DNA of 7,586 bases, taken from positions 1 through 7,586 of the forward strand of contig JAFWUX010000078.1 in NCBI GenBank assembly GCA_017523995.1, read 5' to 3'. Positions 5,564-7,586 of the stretch are shown piece by piece. This stretch comes from Oscillospiraceae bacterium (GTDB lineage Bacteria > Bacillota_A > Clostridia > Oscillospirales > Ruminococcaceae). A program made the position numbers and the translations under genes. Within the stretch, counting starts at the first letter, position 1. Each line of letters starts with the position of its first letter. Under the pieces are notes generated by a model that was given only the letters and a program-made list of their open reading frames with translations, had not been told where the DNA came from and did not search any database.

Positions 5564-7006
5564 TTACTTACCGCATTTCTCATACGCAGCAGCCGCCTGA
5601 TAGAGCTTTGCCTCGGAGAAAGCAGGGCCGATGAGCTGGAATCCGACGGGGAGATTTGCGCCGTCCTGCGCGACGGTGCCGCAGGGGACGGAGATCGCGG
5701 GCAGACCGCCGAGGTTGACCGGAACGGTGCAGATATCGCCGAGTGCCATTTCCATCGGATCGCCGGATTTCTCTCCGATCTTGTAAGCCGGTGTCGGCGC
5801 AACCGGTGCAAGCAGCATGTCATATTTTGCAAACAGCTCCTTGAACGCGCCGATCAGCAGCGTTCTCGCCTGCTGCGCCTTTTTATAGTATGCATCGTAA
5901 TAGCCTGCGGAAAGCACATAGTTTCCGAGCAGGATTCTGCGGCGGACCTCCTTGCCGAAGCCCTGTGTGCGCGTCTTGCGGTAGAGCTGATCGAGATCCT
6001 CAACGCCCTCCGCGCGGAATCCGTAGCGGATGCCGTCGAATCTTGCGAGGTTCGAGGACGCCTCCGCACAGCACAGCACATAGTATGCAGGCAGCGCATA
6101 GCTGACAGCCGGCAGCGAGCATTCCTCGATCTGCGCACCGGCGCTTTCGAGCTGCTTTGCCGCATTCCGCACAAGCGCCGCAACCTCCGCGTGGATGCCC
6201 TCGCCGAAATATTCCTTCGGCAGACCGATGCGCATGCCGGAAAGATCCTTCCCGATCAGCGCAGAATAATTTGTATCAAACTGCGGCAGCGAGGTCGAAT
6301 CGCGGCGGTCATGGCAGGAGATCGCCTCGAGCACCTTTGCGTTATCCGCGACGGTTTTCGTCAGCGGACCGATCTGGTCAAAGCTCGATGCATATGCAAC
6401 CAGACCGTAACGCGAGACCGTGCCGTAGGTCGGCTTCATACCGACCACGCCGCAGAACGATGCCGGCTGACGGATCGAGCCGCCGGTATCCGAACCGATC
6501 GCGAACGCGCACTCATTCGCCGCGACAGCCGCCGCAGAGCCGCCCGAGGAGCCGCCCGGAACATAGCCCGTCGCCGCCGGATTGCGGGTCAGCTGCAGCG
6601 CGGAGTTCTCCGAGGAGCTGCCCATCGCAAATTCATCCATGTTGGTCTTGCCGAGCATGACAGCACCGGCTTTCTTGAGCTGCTCCGTCACGCAGGCGTC
6701 ATAGACCGGCAGCCAGTTCTCGAGCATTTTCGAGGCGCAGGTTGTGCGCACGCCCTTTGTGCAGATATTGTCCTTCATGGCAAAGGGGATGCCGGTCAGC
6801 GGACCTGCAGTGCCCTCTGCGAGCATTTTGTCCGCCGCTTCCGCCTGCCGGTAAGCCTCATCTTCGGCAACGGTCAGGTAAGCCCCGATCGTTCCGTCAG
6901 TTTCCTTGATCGCGCTGAGCGCATCTGCGGCAAGCTCCTTTGCGGTGACTTCCTTGTTCTGCAGCAGCGCCGAAAGCGCCGCAATATCCATTTCACTGTA
7001 TTTCAT
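5564..7006 (-). CDS. gatA: Aspartyl/glutamyl-tRNA amidotransferase subunit A (glutaminase)
   Basis: The protein has 480 residues, full family length. GatA is an amidase-signature enzyme that hydrolyses glutamine and channels the ammonia to GatB. The Ser-cisSer-Lys triad is visible at the expected spacing: Lys78 in PFAMKDNI, Ser153 in PGGSSGGS and Ser177 in SDTGGSIRQPAS. GKTNMDEFAMGSS (119-131) and the FDQIGPL stretch are also typical. The ATG at 7006 has AAAGGAGC six bases ahead and begins 13 bases after the gatC stop, as expected in a gatCA pair. The usual partner gatB is displaced by two genes (about 1.1 kb). All catalytic residues are present, so the complex should be functional. Confidence 0.98.
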   Translation of the reverse strand: MKYSEMDIAALSALLQNKEVTAKELAADALSAIKETDGTIGAYLTVAEDEAYRQAEAADKMLAEGTAGPLTGIPFAMKDNICTKGVRTTCASKMLENWLPVYDACVTEQLKKAGAVMLGKTNMDEFAMGSSSENSALQLTRNPAATGYVPGGSSGGSAAAVAANECAFAIGSDTGGSIRQPASFCGVVGMKPTYGTVSRYGLVAYASSFDQIGPLTKTVADNAKVLEAISCHDRRDSTSLPQFDTNYSALIGKDLSGMRIGLPKEYFGEGIHAEVAALVRNAAKQLESAGAQIEECSLPAVSYALPAYYVLCCAEASSNLARFDGIRYGFRAEGVEDLDQLYRKTRTQGFGKEVRRRILLGNYVLSAGYYDAYYKKAQQARTLLIGAFKELFAKYDMLLAPVAPTPAYKIGEKSGDPMEMALGDICTVPVNLGGLPAISVPCGTVAQDGANLPVGFQLIGPAFSEAKLYQAAAAYEKCGK

Positions 7007-7019
7007 ATCCGCGCTCCTT

Positions 7020-7307
7020 TCAGCCGATGACCTTCGGCAGGGTAATCAGACCGTCCTCGGATTCCGTACCGGAAAGCAGCAGGTCACGGTCAAGGCGCGG
7101 CGAAAAGGGTTCATCCTCACGCAGCACATTCGTCAGCGGCGCGATGTGTGCCGTCGGCTCAACACCCTCGGTGTCGAGCGCGGAAAGCTGCTGGAAGAAG
7201 GTCAGCATTTCCGCAATGCTGCCGGAGAGGGCTTCTGTTTCGTCCTCGGGAATGTCCAGTCTGGAAAGCCATGCGAGCGTATCCAGTGTTTTTGCCTCTA
7301 ACTGCAT
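7020..7307 (-). CDS. gatC: Aspartyl/glutamyl-tRNA amidotransferase subunit C
   Basis: The protein has 95 residues, the normal GatC length. GatC wraps around the GatA-GatB interface and stabilises the complex. The sequence has the family pattern: an N-terminal helix with LAWLSRLDIPEDE, a second helix ending in FFQQLSALDTEGVEPTAH, then PLTNVLREDEP and a C-terminal strand near LPKVIG. AAGGAG stands seven bases before the ATG at 7307. It is the first gene of the operon and follows the promoter at 7352-7380, with a leader of about 38 nt. Confidence 0.96.
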   Translation of the reverse strand: MQLEAKTLDTLAWLSRLDIPEDETEALSGSIAEMLTFFQQLSALDTEGVEPTAHIAPLTNVLREDEPFSPRLDRDLLLSGTESEDGLITLPKVIG

Positions 7308-7351
7308 AATCGTTCTCCTTCAAATTGAAATCGGAATTGCCTATCCTATCT

Positions 7352-7380
7352 ATTATAGCACATTGTGATACAAAAAGCAA
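7352..7380 (-). promoter_or_regulatory. Promoter of the gat operon (repeat-proximal copy)
   Basis: On the minus strand TTGCTT (7380-7375), a 17-base spacer and TATAAT (7357-7352) form a sigma-A-type promoter with a perfect -10 and a weaker -35. The expected start is near 7345. The final T of this -10 (position 7352) lies just outside the repeat unit, which is why only this copy has TATAAT rather than TATAAC. Confidence 0.8.
7353..7373 (-). promoter_or_regulatory. Imperfect palindrome overlapping the gat -10 (candidate operator)
   Basis: Two 10-base arms around one central base match in 8 of 10 positions (TTATAGCACA and, as reverse complement of the other arm, TTGTATCACA). The core CACA-N-TGTG is perfect. 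The site covers most of the -10 and the spacer, where a repressor would block polymerase. The same site recurs at 7456-7476 and, with one base changed, at 7559-7579. No regulator can be named. Confidence 0.35.
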
Positions 7381-7440
7381 GATAAGAGAATCATGATTTC
7401 CGCTGCAAATATCTTTCCGGAGACCTTTCGATCAATGGAG

Positions 7441-7455
7441 CCGCGCACGGCGCGG
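7441..7455. other. GC-rich hairpin in repeat copy 1 (again at 7544-7558)
   Basis: CCGCGC and GCGCGG form a perfect 6-bp inverted repeat around three bases. No T-tract follows on the minus strand, so it is not a standard terminator. It spans the expected start site of the promoter copy immediately upstream, so it would form at the very 5' end of that RNA or act as a DNA palindrome. Confidence 0.5.
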
Positions 7456-7483
7456 TTATAGCACATTGTGATACAAAAAGCAA
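7455..7483 (-). promoter_or_regulatory. Second gat-directed promoter copy (repeat copy 2)
   Basis: TTGCTT (7483-7478), 17 bases and TATAAC (7460-7455) on the minus strand repeat the gat promoter 103 bp upstream with one -10 base changed. Transcripts would start near 7448 and cross copy 1 before gatC. The G-C pairs just after the -10 may slow melting. Confidence 0.5.
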
Positions 7484-7557
7484 GATAAGAGAATCATGAT
7501 TTCCGCTGCAAATATCTTTCCGGAGACCTTTCGATCAATGGAGCCGCGCACGGCGCG

Positions 7558-7586
7558 GTTATAGCACATTGTGATGCAAAAAGCAA
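7558..7586 (-). promoter_or_regulatory. Third gat-directed promoter copy (partial repeat copy 3)
   Basis: TTGCTT (7586-7581), 17 bases and TATAAC (7563-7558) on the minus strand give a further copy that ends exactly at the window edge. One spacer base differs from the other copies. Confidence 0.42.

Larger units (their letters stand above)
7353..7586. repeat. Tandem 103-bp repeat (two full copies and a 28-base partial)
   Basis: Copy 1 is 7353-7455, copy 2 is 7456-7558 and copy 3 starts at 7559 and is cut by the window end. By eye copies 1 and 2 are identical; copy 3 has one change (G at 7576 for A). Each unit contains, on the minus strand, a promoter-like TTGCTT-N17-TATAA, a CACA-N-TGTG palindrome, an AATCATGATT palindrome (7389-7398) and a GC-rich hairpin at its right end (7441-7455 in copy 1). 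No coding sequence is evident. The array may continue beyond the window. Confidence 0.95.

Noticed and set aside
6191..7030. Plus-strand reading frame of about 280 codons antisense to gatA
   Set aside because: It is antisense to an intact gatA with all catalytic residues, and its Arg/His-rich composition is typical of shadow frames.
7308..7586. T-box or other riboswitch upstream of gatC
   Set aside because: The T-box core (TGGNACCGCG) and a terminator/antiterminator pair are absent, and the leader from the proximal promoter is only about 38 nt.
7353..7586. CRISPR array
   Set aside because: The unit is a direct tandem repeat of 103 bp without spacers, and no cas gene is present.

Overview
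This window looks like a piece of a GC-rich clostridial (Bacillota) chromosome. An Oscillospiraceae/Ruminococcus-type organism is my guess, at low confidence. The reasons are the gatC-gatA-gatB order, AGGAGG-type ribosome binding sites, consensus sigma-A promoters and the form of the 16S 5' end. Every supported gene lies on the minus strand, co-directional with the rRNA operon at the left edge. The left edge is the first bases of a 16S rRNA gene and the right edge falls inside a tandem repeat. Both are common assembly break points, so this is probably a whole draft contig.

Read in the direction of transcription (right to left), the layout is as follows. (1) 7353-7586: two full copies and one partial copy of a 103-bp tandem repeat. 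Each copy carries a sigma-A-like promoter pointing toward gatC. (2) 7307-3046: a tight operon gatC - gatA - NERD/zinc-finger protein - 97-aa unknown protein - gatB, ending in a hairpin terminator. GatCAB converts Glu-tRNA(Gln) and/or Asp-tRNA(Asn) to the amidated forms. Two non-gat genes sit between gatA and gatB, and part of the NERD gene is much more AT-rich than its surroundings. (3) 2957-430: a perfect TTGACA-N17-TATAAT promoter, a leader of about 100 nt containing a terminator-like hairpin, then a CNNM/CorC-type membrane protein gene overlapping a membrane-anchored transglutaminase-like gene. (4) 429-1: the rRNA control region, with two tandem promoters 84 bp apart. Each is followed at its predicted +1 G by a related short stem-loop. 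A leader of about 220 nt leads to the 16S 5' end.

The most unusual points are the promoter-bearing tandem repeats upstream of gatC, the NERD gene plus unknown gene inside the gat operon, the candidate attenuator in front of the CorC-like gene, and the duplicated rRNA promoter/hairpin module. I see no clear evidence of a new defence or mobile system. The nearest candidate is the NERD/unknown pair.
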